Assembly: GCF_002811925.1 (NCBI RefSeq)
Contig: NZ_NPDS01000005.1
Coordinates: 174,001-238,000, forward strand
Direction: 5' to 3'
From: Leptospira barantonii
GTDB taxonomy: Bacteria > Spirochaetota > Leptospiria > Leptospirales > Leptospiraceae
Length of the DNA stretch: 64,000 bases
Of the stretch, positions 44,248-64,000 are shown in pieces; position 1 is the stretch's first letter; every line of letters starts with the position of its first letter. A program made the position numbers and the translations under genes. The notes beneath the pieces were generated by a model. It made no database searches. It saw only the letters and a list, made by a program, of their open reading frames with translations, and was not told the DNA's origin.

Positions 44248-44715
44248 ATGCAGAGAATTTTATTCTTATCAATCAGTATTCTCGTCTTTTTATCCGTTTG
44301 TAAAAAAGCTCAGCCTCAAATCACCGAAACCGAAAAGGACGCCCTACAACGGGTTCTCGTGGAAAACGAATCCATCCACGGTTTCTTAATGAAGGAAGAG
44401 AATAAAATTCCCGACATAAGCAAGTTAGTCGCTCGTGTTCAGGAACTTTCTTCCCTCAACGGTGGTTTGAAGGAATCCGCCGAAAAAATGGAGAATTCTT
44501 TAAAAGACAAGGAAACGAAGGACGTCGAAAAATTCTTCCTAGCCTATTCTTCCTTTTCGGACAACCTCGCGGACGGTCTCAAACTGGCCGGTGGAAACGG
44601 GGTTTTTAACAAATTCTTTTGCCCGATGGTAAACAAGAGCTGGGTAAGCCACGGAACCAAAATTCAAAATCCTTACGCGCCCGAAATGAGAGATTGCGGA
44701 GATTTAGTTCCCTAA
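44248..44715 (+). CDS. DUF3347-domain lipoprotein
   Basis: A 155-residue protein with a signal peptide and lipobox ending in LSVC (residue about 18). The C-terminal part reads FFCPMVNKSWVSHG, IQNPYAPEMRDCGDL. This CPM, Trp, NPY and terminal CG arrangement is the hallmark of DUF3347, found in periplasmic copper-handling proteins such as CusB-like adaptors. Metal binding is inferred. The ATG at 44248 gives a good signal peptide. Confidence 0.68.
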   Translation: MQRILFLSISILVFLSVCKKAQPQITETEKDALQRVLVENESIHGFLMKEENKIPDISKLVARVQELSSLNGGLKESAEKMENSLKDKETKDVEKFFLAYSSFSDNLADGLKLAGGNGVFNKFFCPMVNKSWVSHGTKIQNPYAPEMRDCGDLVP

Positions 44716-44724
44716 TTAGGTTGC

Positions 44725-45681
<957 letters not shown>

Positions 45682-45696
45682 ATCTAATCGTTTACA

Positions 45697-46866
45697 ATGA
45701 CGCGTCAGATTTTTAGTTATCTATTCTCGCCGTTTCTAAAAAACGAAAAAGAAATCCAAGCCTTAAACGGAATCCGAGCGATCGCAATTCTTCTTGTAAT
45801 TGTTTACCACGTCTGGCTTCCCTTCGGCGTAGCCGACTTTCCGCAAATTCTTAAGAACACGATCTCGAATTTCAACTCGGGAGTGGATCTGTTTTTTGTG
45901 CTCAGCGGATTCTTGATATATTCAGGAATCCTAAAATACTCCGACCATCCGGAACGTTTCAAAAAAGGAAAATTCTTTTTGGCCCGCTCCTTAAGAATTT
46001 TTCCGGCCTATTACGTTTGTCTTTTGATTCTGTATTTATACTTTCAGGGGCAATTCGATCGATTGTCCCTGATCGAAAACCCGAACGAGTTTCAACTCGC
46101 GGAGCTCAAATCGGTTTCCGAAGTTCTACGAAGTAGTTACGCGGACTTTCTCTATATTTCCAATTATACGAAACAAAGGCTTTCGTTGGTCGGTTGGTCC
46201 TTGTCGATCGAAGAACAGTTTTATCTCATTCTTCCCTTTTTTGCGACTTGGTTTCTGTTTCGGTTGAACGCCAACCGGAGAATTTTGATCCTTTCCGTAC
46301 TGTATACAGTTCCCCTAATATTTAGAATTTTTTATGTTATCGACGATGCGAATTTAAGTGTTTTGATTTATTCTCACACGAGAATGGACAGCCTTGTGAT
46401 CGGAATGATCCTGGCGGAAATCAAAGTTTTATCGTCGCGACGCGATTCTTTTCTTTTGTTTTTAGGAATCGCCGCCTTAACGATCGGACACGTTTTCCCT
46501 CTCGAACACTGGTTTCGAAAAACGCTCGGTTATAATTTTTTCAACATAGGGTACGCGATCTTGATCTATTTATCTTTAAACGAACAAGGAAGAATCGCGC
46601 GAGTTTTAAGTTCGGCGATCTTCAGACCGATCGCAAGACTCAGTTATACGATGTATCTTTGGAATATTCTAATCGCAGGCGTCGCGGTCTCCAAGGTTTT
46701 TTCCGGCGTTTCCCAACCGCACGCAGGCCATTTCGTATTAGCAATTTTTACCGCGATCGTTTATTGTTTTTTATTCTCTTGGATTTTGTATCTGATCGTA
46801 GAAAAACCGTTCTTAGTCTTAAAGGAAAGAATTCTTTCCTCCGAGAAATCCGCAGTATTCCGGTGA
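45697..46866 (+). CDS. Acyltransferase 3 (OafA/YrhL) family membrane protein
   Basis: A 389-residue inner-membrane acyltransferase with about ten helices. NGIRAIAILLVIVYHVW contains the essential His of the family, and FFVLSGFLIYSGIL, RSLRIFPAYYVCLL and GWSLSIEEQFYLILPF complete the signature. Members acetylate or otherwise acylate cell-surface sugars such as lipopolysaccharide. It starts 15 bases after the preceding gene. A paralog lies at 50488. Confidence 0.9.
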   Translation: MTRQIFSYLFSPFLKNEKEIQALNGIRAIAILLVIVYHVWLPFGVADFPQILKNTISNFNSGVDLFFVLSGFLIYSGILKYSDHPERFKKGKFFLARSLRIFPAYYVCLLILYLYFQGQFDRLSLIENPNEFQLAELKSVSEVLRSSYADFLYISNYTKQRLSLVGWSLSIEEQFYLILPFFATWFLFRLNANRRILILSVLYTVPLIFRIFYVIDDANLSVLIYSHTRMDSLVIGMILAEIKVLSSRRDSFLLFLGIAALTIGHVFPLEHWFRKTLGYNFFNIGYAILIYLSLNEQGRIARVLSSAIFRPIARLSYTMYLWNILIAGVAVSKVFSGVSQPHAGHFVLAIFTAIVYCFLFSWILYLIVEKPFLVLKERILSSEKSAVFR

Positions 46867-46881
46867 TAACATACGATTCTC

Positions 46882-48081
46882 CTAAACGTGAATTTTGGAA
46901 ATTTTACGAACCGATTCCGCGATACGATCAATTCCCATTTCGATCGCGTCCAAAGAAGAATGGGAAAAATTGATTCGCATCGTATCGGGCTCGGGTTTGT
47001 CCGCATAAAATGGAATGCCCGGAACGAAAGCCACATTGTTTGCGATCGCGACGTCGAACAATTCCATGGATCGAACTCCGTCTTTTAACTTGAGCCAGAA
47101 AAACATTCCTCCTTTCGGAGAAACCCAATCCGCAAAGTCGATCATAGTTCGATTTAAGAATTCTTCCATACATTCCTTCTTGATTCGATACGAAGAACGG
47201 GTTTTTTCGATCTGTAAATTCAAATCGTATCGATTCAAATACTCGTCCAAAACGATCTGGGAAAGCAGATTGGAATGAAGATCGCTCGCCTGTTTTGCGA
47301 TCAAAAGTCGATCCATAATTTCTTTTGGAGCGCAGATCCAACCGACTCTGAAACCCGGAGTTAAGGTTTTGGAAAAAGTTCCCAAGCTGACCGTTCCTTC
47401 GGGATAAAAGGATTGAACGCTCTGAAGAATCTCCTCATCAAAACGAATCTCTCCGTAAGGATTGTCCTCTATGAAAATACAATTCTCCTTTTTCAAAATT
47501 TCGGAGATTCGTTTTCTTTTGTCGAGGGGCAACGTCTTTCCGGTCGGATTCTGAAACGTAGGATTCGAATATAAGAATTTAGGATCGACGTCGCGGAAAA
47601 CCGTTTTCAAGAATTCCGGATCCAATCCGTCGCTTTCCATCGGAATTCCGACCAAGTTCGGTTCGTATAAGGAGAACGCTTGGATCGCGCCCAAGTATCC
47701 CGGTCTTTCAATGAGAATCGAATCTCCCGGATTGATAAAAACTTTTCCGATCAAATCCAAGGCCTGTTGAGAACCGGTGGTAATCAAAATATTTTCCGGT
47801 CCCAAAGAGTAGTTTATGTTTTTATAATATCTCTCGAAAATTTTTTCCCGAAGCGGAGTGAACCCCTCCGAAATTCCGTATTGAAGAAGTTTCGATCCGT
47901 ATTTTTGAAACGCTGATTCCGTGGAAGCCGCAAGTTCTTGAACCGGAAATAAGTCCGGATCGGGATGACCCCCCGCAAACGAAATGATTTCGGGATGAGA
48001 AGTCACTTTTAAAATTTCACGGATAAAGGAACGGTTCGACTTTAAGATCCGATCCGAAAACAAAAATCGATTCTCGTTCAT
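46882..48081 (-). CDS. PLP-dependent aminotransferase class I/II (2-aminoadipate type)
   Basis: A 399-residue fold-type I aminotransferase. SFAGGHPDPDLFP near the start, ITTGSQQALDL, NPTFQNPTGKTLP, IEDNPYGEIRF and LGTFSKTLTPGFRVGW (PLP-binding Lys) are all present, as in LysN-like/2-aminoadipate aminotransferases. The ATG at 48081 overlaps the stop of the upstream phzF-like gene (ATGA), which fixes the start. The amino donor is unknown. Confidence 0.9.
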   Translation of the reverse strand: MNENRFLFSDRILKSNRSFIREILKVTSHPEIISFAGGHPDPDLFPVQELAASTESAFQKYGSKLLQYGISEGFTPLREKIFERYYKNINYSLGPENILITTGSQQALDLIGKVFINPGDSILIERPGYLGAIQAFSLYEPNLVGIPMESDGLDPEFLKTVFRDVDPKFLYSNPTFQNPTGKTLPLDKRKRISEILKKENCIFIEDNPYGEIRFDEEILQSVQSFYPEGTVSLGTFSKTLTPGFRVGWICAPKEIMDRLLIAKQASDLHSNLLSQIVLDEYLNRYDLNLQIEKTRSSYRIKKECMEEFLNRTMIDFADWVSPKGGMFFWLKLKDGVRSMELFDVAIANNVAFVPGIPFYADKPEPDTMRINFSHSSLDAIEMGIDRIAESVRKISKIHV

Positions 48082-48860
48082 ACTTCGATCCATCCTTCCA
48101 AATAGGGAACACAAACTCCTCCGATTCGAACTCTATCTCCCAAATCTTCGCAGAAAAGTTTCCCTCCTCGGCTCGATGCTTGAAACGCTTTCAGATTTTT
48201 TTTACCTAAACGCTCGGACCAAAAAGGAATCAACGTACAGTGAGAAGAACCCGTTACCGGATCTTCCGCCAAACCTATGCTCGCGGAAAAGAATCGGGAT
48301 AAAAAATCGAATTCTCCGTTACCCGGACAGGTAAGAATGACGCCTAACGCATCCATATCCCGCAAACCTTCGACTGAACAAGTTACGTTTCTGAGTTGGG
48401 TTTCGTTTTCGTAAACAAGCATGTAATCCCTGGATTTGAAAACTTCCGCCGGAGCAATCGAAAAAGAATTCAGGATCGATTTCGGGATTTCGGTCTTGTT
48501 CGGTTTTCGGGATGGGAAGTCCAAATAAAGAATATTCTCATTTTTGAATACGTTTAATTCTCCCGAAGCGGATTGAAAACGAATTCGATCGCCGGCCAGA
48601 CCATCTTGAAAAAACAAATGATAAGCGGTCGCCAAAGTCGCGTGACCGCAAAGATCGACCTCGCGCAAAGGAGTAAACCAACGAATTCGATACGAATCCC
48701 CTTCTCGAACAAAAAATACGGTTTCGCTCAGATTATTTTCCAAGGCGATCTTTTGCATGAGGTCGTCCGAAATCCATTCCTGTAAGGGACATACGGCGGC
48801 GGGATTTCCCTGAAAGACTTTTTCCGCAAAAGCGTCGATTTGGAGAATTCTCAGTTTCAT
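48078..48860 (-). CDS. PhzF family isomerase/epimerase
   Basis: A 260-residue protein of the diaminopimelate epimerase-like fold. QIDAFAEKVFQGNPAAVC at the start, NNLSETVFF with the catalytic Glu of the family, DLCGHATLATAYH and EDPVTGSSHC are clear PhzF marks. It is coupled to the aminotransferase, with which it probably works in one amino-acid-derived pathway, and divergent from a MocR-type regulator. Confidence 0.92.
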   Translation of the reverse strand: MKLRILQIDAFAEKVFQGNPAAVCPLQEWISDDLMQKIALENNLSETVFFVREGDSYRIRWFTPLREVDLCGHATLATAYHLFFQDGLAGDRIRFQSASGELNVFKNENILYLDFPSRKPNKTEIPKSILNSFSIAPAEVFKSRDYMLVYENETQLRNVTCSVEGLRDMDALGVILTCPGNGEFDFLSRFFSASIGLAEDPVTGSSHCTLIPFWSERLGKKNLKAFQASSRGGKLFCEDLGDRVRIGGVCVPYLEGWIEV

Positions 48861-48894
48861 AAAAAAATGATTTCCTTACTACGTTACTCATGTT

Positions 48895-48923
48895 ATAACA
48901 AATTTACTTCGATCATAACAGAT
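48895..48923. promoter_or_regulatory. Direct repeat, candidate MocR operator
   Basis: ATAACAAAT (48895-48903) recurs as ATAACAGAT (48915-48923), exactly 20 bases apart, that is two helical turns on one face. It sits in the 69-base gap between the divergent PhzF-like and MocR-like genes. MocR-type regulators commonly bind direct repeats in such gaps. The GTTATAAC of the first copy is also a palindrome. Confidence 0.45.
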
Positions 48924-48929
48924 ACAGAA

Positions 48930-50360
48930 ATGAACATTTTAACCAGTACAGATCAGAATTCTAAATACGAAACGATCGCCGGGACCTTAAAAGTTATGTT
49001 GGAATCTGGCGTTCTACGCGCGGGGGACAAACTTCCTTCCTTAAGAAAGATTTCTTTGGAAAAGAAGGTGAGCATTTCTACCGTATTGCAGGCTTACGAA
49101 CTTTTGGAAAACGAAGGTTATATAGAATCGAAACCGAAATCGGGTTATGTCGTTCTCGCAAGAAAGGGAACTTCTAAAATTCCTACCATGCCCAAAAAAC
49201 CGAAACTCGTTTCATCGTTCGGAATCGACGAACGGATTTCTTCGCTCATTGATTCATTACAAAATCCTGATATTCTTCCCTTAGGAACCGGAATCCCCGA
49301 AAAGGAATATCTTCCGATTCCATCGCTTCATAAAAATTTGAAGAAAGCGATTCTTATGGCGGACAGTCATAACTATCAAAATTCTCAGGGATATCCCGGC
49401 TTGAGAAAACAATTGTCCCTTCGTTCCTCGTTGCAGGGAGTTGCCACTCACGAATCCGAAATCATCGTGACCAACGGATGTCAGGATGCGCTCAATCTTT
49501 GCATTCAGGTTCTTACAAAACCCGGCGACTTGATCGCGGTTGAATCTCCCGTTTACTTCGGAATTTTACAAAGCGTTCAAAGACTCGGAAGAAAGCTGAT
49601 CGAAATTCCGGTCAATCCGATTCATGGAATGAGTCTTTCCCATTTCGAGGAAGCTCTCAATCGTTATCCGATCCAATGTGTGATCATCAATCCGAACTTT
49701 CAAAACCCGACGGGCAGTCTTCTTTCCAACGAAAACAAAAAGATCTTAGTCGATCTTTGTGCGGGTAAAAATATTCCGATCATCGAAGACGATATTTACG
49801 GCGATCTATACTTCACGGCTTCGAGACCTCTTTCGTTGAAGTCCTTTGATAAAAAGGAAAACGTATATAAGATTTCTTCTTATTCTAAGATCATTTCACC
49901 CGATCTGAGAATCGGTTGGATCGTTCCCGGAAAAAAAGGTCCCGAACTTCAAAAAGAAATCAAACTTTCAAGACTTGCGCTTCCTAGCATTCCTCAAATC
50001 GCGTTGAGCGAATACTTAAAGACTTCTTACGAAAGAAATTTAAAAACCTTGAGAAGAAATCTTTCTTCCAATCTTGCAAAGATCCGAGAATCCGTTCTGA
50101 AACATTTTCCGGAATCGACTTACATCTCGAATCCGCAAGGTGGTCTTGTGTTTTGGATAGAACTTCCGGATAAGATCGACAGTCTTCTTTTGCAAAACGA
50201 AGCGTGGAAACACAACGTATCGATCGCACCCGGCCCGATTTTTTCGGGAACTGGAAATTTTAGAAATTTCCTAAGACTCAGCGGTGGGGTTCGATTGACT
50301 TCCAAGGTCGAGGAAAAAATCAAAACGTTAGGAAAGTTGGCGTCCAAACTCCGTGTTTAA
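48930..50360 (+). CDS. MocR-type GntR/aminotransferase transcriptional regulator
   Basis: A 476-residue regulator. Residues about 10-80 are a winged helix of the GntR family (LPSLRKISLEKKVSISTVLQ, GYIESKPKSGYVV). The remainder is an aminotransferase-like domain that should bind PLP through the Lys of SYSKIISPDLRIGW; QNSQGYPGLRKQL and NPNFQNPTGSLL also fit. MocR proteins regulate vitamin B6, GABA or amino acid genes, often divergent neighbours. The ATG at 48930 is preferred over upstream in-frame ATGs, though its ribosome binding site is weak. Confidence 0.93.
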   Translation: MNILTSTDQNSKYETIAGTLKVMLESGVLRAGDKLPSLRKISLEKKVSISTVLQAYELLENEGYIESKPKSGYVVLARKGTSKIPTMPKKPKLVSSFGIDERISSLIDSLQNPDILPLGTGIPEKEYLPIPSLHKNLKKAILMADSHNYQNSQGYPGLRKQLSLRSSLQGVATHESEIIVTNGCQDALNLCIQVLTKPGDLIAVESPVYFGILQSVQRLGRKLIEIPVNPIHGMSLSHFEEALNRYPIQCVIINPNFQNPTGSLLSNENKKILVDLCAGKNIPIIEDDIYGDLYFTASRPLSLKSFDKKENVYKISSYSKIISPDLRIGWIVPGKKGPELQKEIKLSRLALPSIPQIALSEYLKTSYERNLKTLRRNLSSNLAKIRESVLKHFPESTYISNPQGGLVFWIELPDKIDSLLLQNEAWKHNVSIAPGPIFSGTGNFRNFLRLSGGVRLTSKVEEKIKTLGKLASKLRV

Positions 50361-50487
50361 CGTATTATACCGAATCGACGGAGAATTTCAAAGAAGTTTC
50401 CAAGTTGACAGTGATACTCATAACAGTCATCAAGGTGGAGCTTTAAAAAGAATTAACGGACGTTCGATCCGAATCACAAAAACACAA

Positions 50488-51687
50488 ATGAAGACTAAGA
50501 TTCTAGATTATTTTTTCGGCGTATTTAAAAAAGATCCCAAAGAGATCGAATCATTAAACGGACTAAGAGCCTTTTCGATCTTAATCGTTCTCTTCTTCCA
50601 TTTATGGGAGAACAACACGCATCGTTTTTTGGAAAACGGACTCGTTACCAAAACGACTCTGGAGTCGATCCTGAGTATGCGTCACTTTATGGATTTATTT
50701 TTTCTTTTGAGCGGGCTCCTGATCTACGCGGGTTTATTTCGCGTTTATGAAAAGTATTCCACGATCAACATCCGTGAATTTTATCTCAAAAGAATTTTAA
50801 GAATTTATCCCGCTTATTACACGGTCTTGATCATCACGTTTTTATTCTCGCTTGTGATCTACAACGAAATGAAAGTGAAAACGAATCCGAACGAAGTGGA
50901 ATTGTTCGTGTTAAATCGCGCGGCCGAAGCGATCGCGAATCCTTGGTCCGATATTTTTCTTTTTTCCAATTACAACCCGAATCGTATGTTCGAATTCGGT
51001 TGGTCCCTTTCCCTCGAACAACATTTTTATATCGTTCTCCCGTTTCTTTGTTCGTTTCTGCTTTTTAAACTTCCGTTTCAAAAAAGAATTTTGGTGTTAT
51101 TGGCGATCTACATTGTCCCTATATTCTTTCGGATCTACCATTTCTACAACGGACCGATCGGCGGAATTTATTACGCGACACATACTCGTTTCGACGCGCT
51201 TTTCGTGGGAATCATCGCATTCGAAATCTTCAATCAAAGATACTTCGATAAGTGGAACGGGTTACACGCGTTTCTTCTTTTTATAGGTTCTGTAGTTTTG
51301 TTTTTTATCGGAGTTCAAATCCGTAAGAACGAACTCTTGTCTCATACTCTGAGTTACAACGTGTACCACGTGGTTTTTATTCTTCTTACATTCTCGGCGA
51401 TGATTCCATCGAGTCCGGTTTATAAATTTTTCGCATCGATCGTGTTCAGACCGATTTCAAGATTGAGTTATACGATTTATCTTTGGCACGGAGTTTTGGC
51501 GATTCGATTCGTTAGAAAGGAAATGGGATTGGACAGTCTTTCTTGGACTGGTTTCTTTTCGATCTACGTGATCGTTTGCCTAAAAATCTTTTTGGTTTGT
51601 TGGATTCTTTATTTGATTATCGAAAGACCGTTTCACAACATGAAAATCAAAATCGACAAGGTGCATCCGACCGGCGATAAGATTTAA
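50488..51687 (+). CDS. Acyltransferase 3 (OafA/YrhL) family membrane protein, paralog
   Basis: A 399-residue membrane acyltransferase similar to that at 45697: NGLRAFSILIVLFFHLW with the essential His, FFLLSGLLIYAGLF, YPAYYTVLIITF and GWSLSLEQHFYIVLPF. Shared NPNE motifs in the same loop (ENPNEFQLAEL and TNPNEVELFVL) suggest a gene duplication. The ATG at 50488 gives an N-terminus like its paralog. Upstream in-frame codons to 50353 overlap the MocR gene and lack support. Confidence 0.9.
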   Translation: MKTKILDYFFGVFKKDPKEIESLNGLRAFSILIVLFFHLWENNTHRFLENGLVTKTTLESILSMRHFMDLFFLLSGLLIYAGLFRVYEKYSTINIREFYLKRILRIYPAYYTVLIITFLFSLVIYNEMKVKTNPNEVELFVLNRAAEAIANPWSDIFLFSNYNPNRMFEFGWSLSLEQHFYIVLPFLCSFLLFKLPFQKRILVLLAIYIVPIFFRIYHFYNGPIGGIYYATHTRFDALFVGIIAFEIFNQRYFDKWNGLHAFLLFIGSVVLFFIGVQIRKNELLSHTLSYNVYHVVFILLTFSAMIPSSPVYKFFASIVFRPISRLSYTIYLWHGVLAIRFVRKEMGLDSLSWTGFFSIYVIVCLKIFLVCWILYLIIERPFHNMKIKIDKVHPTGDKI

Positions 51688-51690
51688 AAA

Positions 51691-51774
51691 TGTAGGAACT
51701 CATACAAAAACCGGATGAAGAGAAATCATCCGGAAATTTGTAAACGCACCCAAGAAACAGAATTTGTAGGAACT
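51691..51774. repeat. Two copies of TGTAGGAACT
   Basis: TGTAGGAACT occurs at 51691-51700 and 51765-51774, both in the 146-base gap between the convergent acyltransferase and purF genes and flanking the terminator hairpin. From memory, motifs of this type are frequent in leptospiral intergenic DNA. Only two copies are visible here. Confidence 0.4.
51706..51733 (-). terminator. Rho-independent terminator of purF
   Basis: CCGGATGA (51711-51718) and TCATCCGG (51726-51733) form a perfect 8-base stem with a 7-base loop. On the minus strand the stem is followed by five T residues (51706-51710). It lies 100 bases past the purF stop and may also end the plus-strand acyltransferase transcript. Confidence 0.7.
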
Positions 51775-51833
51775 ACTTCGTTTCGTCTTCCGAAGTTCGG
51801 TAAAAATCTCGACCGAATCAGTTAAGCCGTTTA

Positions 51834-53337
<1,504 letters not shown>

Positions 53338-53338
53338 C

Positions 53339-54514
<1,176 letters not shown>

Positions 54515-54546
54515 GGATAGATTCAATATTTTGAATGCAGTTTAAG

Positions 54547-55219
<673 letters not shown>

Positions 55220-55413
55220 AAAGACATTTTTTTCTTCAGCTAGTTTGCCGTCTGAAAATTGTGGATAAGATTCTGTCGCTAAACATCGATCGACTGAATT
55301 TTGATTTTCTTATTTTGAAAAAATAGAACGAGAAACGAAAAGAAATTATACCGCGGATTTTTTGAGTCTGCCGATAATTATATAAGACATAATATTTTAT
55401 AGGAGGTAAAGCT

Positions 55414-56561
<1,148 letters not shown>

Positions 56562-56578
<17 letters not shown>

Positions 56579-56956
56579 TTCCCCTTCCCATTCCGCGGCG
56601 ATCGATTCAGTTCCTGCCGAACTCGAGGAAAAACTTCACTTTTTCGAAGAGGAAACGCTGAATCCGCGGGAAAACACGCCCGTTCCTCCCGATTTAAAAC
56701 GAAGAGTGATGTTGCACATCGTTCCGGTTCGACACATTAAGATTATCTTATCCGGTTTGTTTCTTTTGGGATTTTCTCCTTTGTCCGTTTTATTCTTTTT
56801 AGATCTGGATTTTTTGATCGAGACCGGGATTCTTCCCTTTATTTTAGTCACGAGTAGCATTCTCTTTTGTGTTTTCGCTATTTTAGCGGGAATCTACCTT
56901 GTCCATTATAGAAACCCTTACACTAAAGAATGGAAAAATAAATTAGGTTTTTTTGA

Positions 56957-56960
<4 letters not shown>
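56562..56960 (+). CDS. Probable membrane anti-sigma factor
   Basis: A 132-residue protein: a soluble N-terminal stretch (about 1-60, with ELEEKLHFFEEETLNP and PPDLKRRVMLHI) followed by two membrane helices (IKIILSGLFLLGFSPLSVL and FILVTSSILFCVFAILAG). Its place directly after the sigma gene, and the soluble-plus-membrane design, suggest an anti-sigma factor. The zinc motif HxxxCxxC of one class is absent. Confidence 0.65.
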
Positions 56961-57403
<443 letters not shown>

Positions 57404-57549
57404 CGTTTGTTTTCTCTCTGTCATTTTGTTTGAGAAGGGAGAATCGAATTTCTGTAGTTTGTAATTTTTTCGTATTCTAATTGTAACGAATTTCTGGAAT
57501 ATTATGGATTATAAACTTTGTCCGGTCGAAATATAAACCCGGAAAGATG

Positions 57550-59645
<2,096 letters not shown>

Positions 59646-59712
59646 ATTCTTCTTTTCGGCTGAGATAATTTTCCAAACATAGATCCAATCGACTCGAGAA
59701 AGGATCAACTTC

Positions 59713-60850
<1,138 letters not shown>

Positions 60851-60870
<20 letters not shown>

Positions 60871-62151
60871 AAACGAGGATACCCAACCCGGTTTTAAAGA
60901 ATCGTTCCGTTCGCTTGTAACGGATTACTATCTTATCTCCGGGATCATCAATCTGTTCGCAAAGGGAATTTCGATTCTCATTGCGCTGGGTCTTTATTTT
61001 TTCGTTCTCACCGTAATTCCGACTGCGATCGAATACTACATGGAAGTAAGTCTTCTTTCCACTTTGATCTTCGCGGTGTTCATTCTTTTTCCTCTTCAGG
61101 AAAAACTCAGCGGTAAACTCAAGTCCATTCTAATTTCTGAATATTTAAGCGACGATCCGCGTTCCTCGAGATTGGCGTATCGAAAGTTCGATCACGAAGG
61201 TTTAATCAGAAACGTTTTTCCCGATTTAGTTCGTTTGACCGAAAGTAATTACGGAAAACTCGCGCTTCTCAACAACGACCTAAGAACGTTCGAACTCTAC
61301 ACATACGCGAAGAAAAAACAAAGAAAGGTGATCATACACGACGGGATCAACCCGGACGCAAAACTTTTAGAATACATTCTGAATAAAAAGAACGGAGCGA
61401 TGATCGGAGAACCGGATCAGAACCACGAGATCAACGAGGACTTCGTAAGTCTCAGAGCGAATTTCATATTGCCCTTCGTATATCGAGAAACCTTGTTCGG
61501 TTTTCTCGCGGTCTCCAACATCCCGAAAGATTCCGTAAGACAGGACTTGAGTTTTCTATCCGGCAAATGCGGAATCGCAGTTCACAACCATATTCTTTCC
61601 TCGCAGGTTGCGGAGAATAAAAAGTATAGAAAGGAATTGGAAACCGCAGGAAAGATCCGCAAGTTTCTCGAAGCGGCCGAACCTCCGATGATCGGAAACA
61701 TCCGCATCGAAGTTCTTTCCAGAGAACCGGGTGAACTCGTCGAATTTCTCAACTCGGACGGAGAAGAAACCTACTTCGTCATTCTTAAACTGGGAGTTAC
61801 GAACCAGATTTCAGTATTAGTTCTTTGTTATATATTGGGAATTTTATATTCCGCGAGAACGTCCAGGTCCGTTCAGAGTTTGAATTACGTAAAAAATCTC
61901 GTGGAATCCTATCTTAAGGAAATTTCATGGAACGAAGACTACGATCTTCTGGTCGGAGTCATTCGAAGAACGGAGAATACGATATCTCTCAAAACTTCCG
62001 GAAAAAACTTCAAGGTCCACCGCAACTCTAACTTCGGTAAAAATCTTCTTTCTACGGGTTGGGAAGTGGAAGAGAACATCGAAAACGATCCGTTGATTCT
62101 TACTTGGAAAAGCAGGCCGATGATTTCCATTCATGATCTGAGGTTTCCTTC

Positions 62152-62155
<4 letters not shown>
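60851..62155 (+). CDS. Membrane GAF protein with degenerate PP2C/SpoIIE-like domain
   Basis: A 434-residue protein with two membrane helices at about residues 35-80. A GAF-like region follows (about 130-255; ANFILPFVYRETLFGFLAVSN). The C-terminal part (about 265-425) keeps the run of SpoIIE-type PP2C phosphatases (KIRKFLEAAEPPMIGNIRIE, SVQSLNYVKNLVESYLKEI) but has PGELVEFL and LKLGVTN where the metal-binding GGDYYD and GDVSGHG belong. It is thus probably an inactive homologue. It overlaps argJ by 20 bases and the next gene by four. Confidence 0.7.

Positions 62156-64000
<1,845 letters not shown>

Noticed and set aside
55220..55413. Promoter elements ahead of the ECF sigma operon
   Set aside because: Several TATAA-like and TTGAG-like matches exist but none has proper spacing, so I do not name one.

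Overview
The window reads as a chromosomal segment of a Leptospira-like spirochaete of medium GC content. Grounds for this are a DUF1564 gene (a family I know only from Leptospira), many small lipoproteins and secreted proteins of leptospiral style, a eukaryotic-type NADP isocitrate dehydrogenase, a MurA with Asp in place of the catalytic Cys, and ATGA-type gene overlaps. I see no insertion sequence, prophage or CRISPR array. The only RNA gene found is one tRNA-Thr(CGT).

Layout. 1-4086: 3' part of a GlpT-family transporter, an orphan hybrid histidine kinase and a DUF3052/YdeI protein. 4108-19248: a compact nitrate assimilation locus. A long minus-strand operon (narK, nirB, nirD, moaA, moaD, moaE, mobA, a siroheme methyltransferase, moaC-mogA fusion, moeA) faces a plus-strand pair (a fused nitrate reductase and an outer-membrane barrel). 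The proposed route is barrel, NarK, nitrate reductase, NirBD, ammonium, with the molybdenum cofactor and the first step of siroheme made locally. 19511-28967: DEAD helicase, SUMF1-like protein, SDR, DUF2889, tRNA-Thr, AEC carrier, ankyrin protein, LOG protein, outer-membrane protein and DUF6580. 29119-36643: mazG with a small unknown gene and a double-receiver protein, icd, and several leptospiral unknowns. 36687-41140: lnt, murA, an iron-sulfur protein and a DUF1772 protein. 41134-45681: a redox/lipoprotein cluster and a DUF3347 lipoprotein. 45697-51687: two OafA-like acyltransferases flank a PhzF/aminotransferase operon and a divergent MocR-type regulator. 51834-55219: purF, an RNase D-like protein and a NUDIX hydrolase. 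55414-57403: an ECF sigma operon that opens with a 57-codon gene. 57560-59645: a PhoB/PhoR-like pair. 59713-64000: argJ overlapping a degenerate PP2C/GAF membrane protein and an intact SpoIIE-type phosphatase cut by the window end.

The most noteworthy points are the nitrate locus with its single-chain nitrate reductase, the reuse of Gly-Gly codons as ribosome binding sites in the moa genes, the small gene heading the sigma operon, the pseudo-phosphatase/phosphatase pair, the MurA Cys-to-Asp change, and a candidate MocR operator. All functions are inferred by reading the sequence; no database search was run.
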